A stretch of 33,179 nt of DNA from an uncultured bacterium (GTDB lineage: Bacteria; Verrucomicrobiota; Kiritimatiellia; RFP12; UBA1067): assembly GCA_902799385.1 (NCBI GenBank), contig CADCAK010000023.1, positions 1-33,179 of the forward strand, in the 5' to 3' direction. Position 1 is the first letter of the stretch; every line of letters starts with the position of its first letter. Shown here in pieces: positions 33,072 through 33,179 of the stretch. The notes beneath the pieces are model-generated. The model was not told the DNA's origin, did no database searches, and worked only from the letters and a program-made list of their open reading frames with translations. The translations under genes and the position numbers were made by a program.

Positions 33072-33179
33072 ATGAAGAAAACTTCGCAGAGGTCGTTGCT
33101 GTTTCGGCAGAACGTGAACCGAAAGAAGGCGGATCGGCGGAGGGTCTGTCCCCGCCACGGTGTGCGAGGGATAAAAACA
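33072..33179 (+). CDS. Possible gene start running off the right edge
   Basis: The frame opens at ATG 33072 (MKKTSQRSLLFRQNVNRKKA, then Arg-rich) and stays open to the window end. It has no clear ribosome binding site and is too short to judge. Confidence 0.15.
   Translation, partial: MKKTSQRSLLFRQNVNRKKADRRRVCPRHGVRGIKT

Overview
The window looks like a GC-rich chromosomal segment from a gut-type member of the Verrucomicrobiota, most likely Kiritimatiellota-like. This is inferred from gene style: secreted SUMF1-domain proteins with a characteristic N-terminal domain, secreted glycoside hydrolases next to esterases, a FabD with GLSLGE at the active-site serine, and a short alanyl-tRNA synthetase. 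No rRNA or other strong taxonomic marker is present, so this is a guess from gene content.

Layout. 1-830: remnants of a transposable (Mu-like) phage early region, including a frameshifted GemA/gp16-like gene. 1139-4834: the start of a division/cell-wall (dcw) cluster, mraZ-rsmH-ftsL-ftsI, behind a promoter overlapped by 10-bp-periodic repeats. 4853-16039: housekeeping genes, namely a sugar nucleotidyltransferase, alaS, a secreted papain-like cysteine peptidase candidate, fabD, fabG, tRNA-Ala(GGC), efp, metG, an AI-2E/PerM-family permease and an NSS sodium symporter. 16131-17080 (minus strand): a decayed two-component pair. The LuxR-type regulator has a premature stop. The sensor kinase keeps only its ATPase domain, joined in frame to the front of a Mu-like protease (I protein). 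17075-19605 (minus strand): a Mu-like late-gene fragment (portal with a nuclease-like tail, small genes, protease start), cut at both ends. 19606-21836: the 3' part of a GH31 glycosidase, a DUF4143-type ATPase gene, and a second relic of a GH31 3' end. 21837-29014: secreted proteins for glycan use (small secreted protein, truncated SUMF1-domain protein, a large GH42/trimerisation-like protein, a GH106-like glycosidase, an SGNH esterase). 29195-30002: a toxin-antitoxin locus with a perfect operator and a frameshifted antitoxin. 30214-31626: a second DUF4143-type ATPase. 31640-33179: a short secreted-protein fragment and a CocE/S15-type hydrolase broken by frameshifts.

How it works together. 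The left half is core growth machinery (envelope, fatty acids, translation) and looks intact. The right half is a carbohydrate-degradation neighbourhood worn by phage decay, gene truncation and frameshifts. At least four places (about 150, 17080, 19608 and 23110) show coding sequence switching abruptly from one gene to an unrelated one. They may be real deletion or recombination scars, or assembly joins.

Most interesting signals: repeated TATAAT boxes 5-10 bases before a start codon (leaderless transcripts); a palindromic element CTRTCC-N4-GGATAG in front of two secreted-protein genes; three secreted-hydrolase genes with nearly identical signal-peptide starts; palindromic repeats of three families, two of them carried in frame inside coding sequence; and a regulatory-looking 10-bp repeat array on the mraZ promoter.
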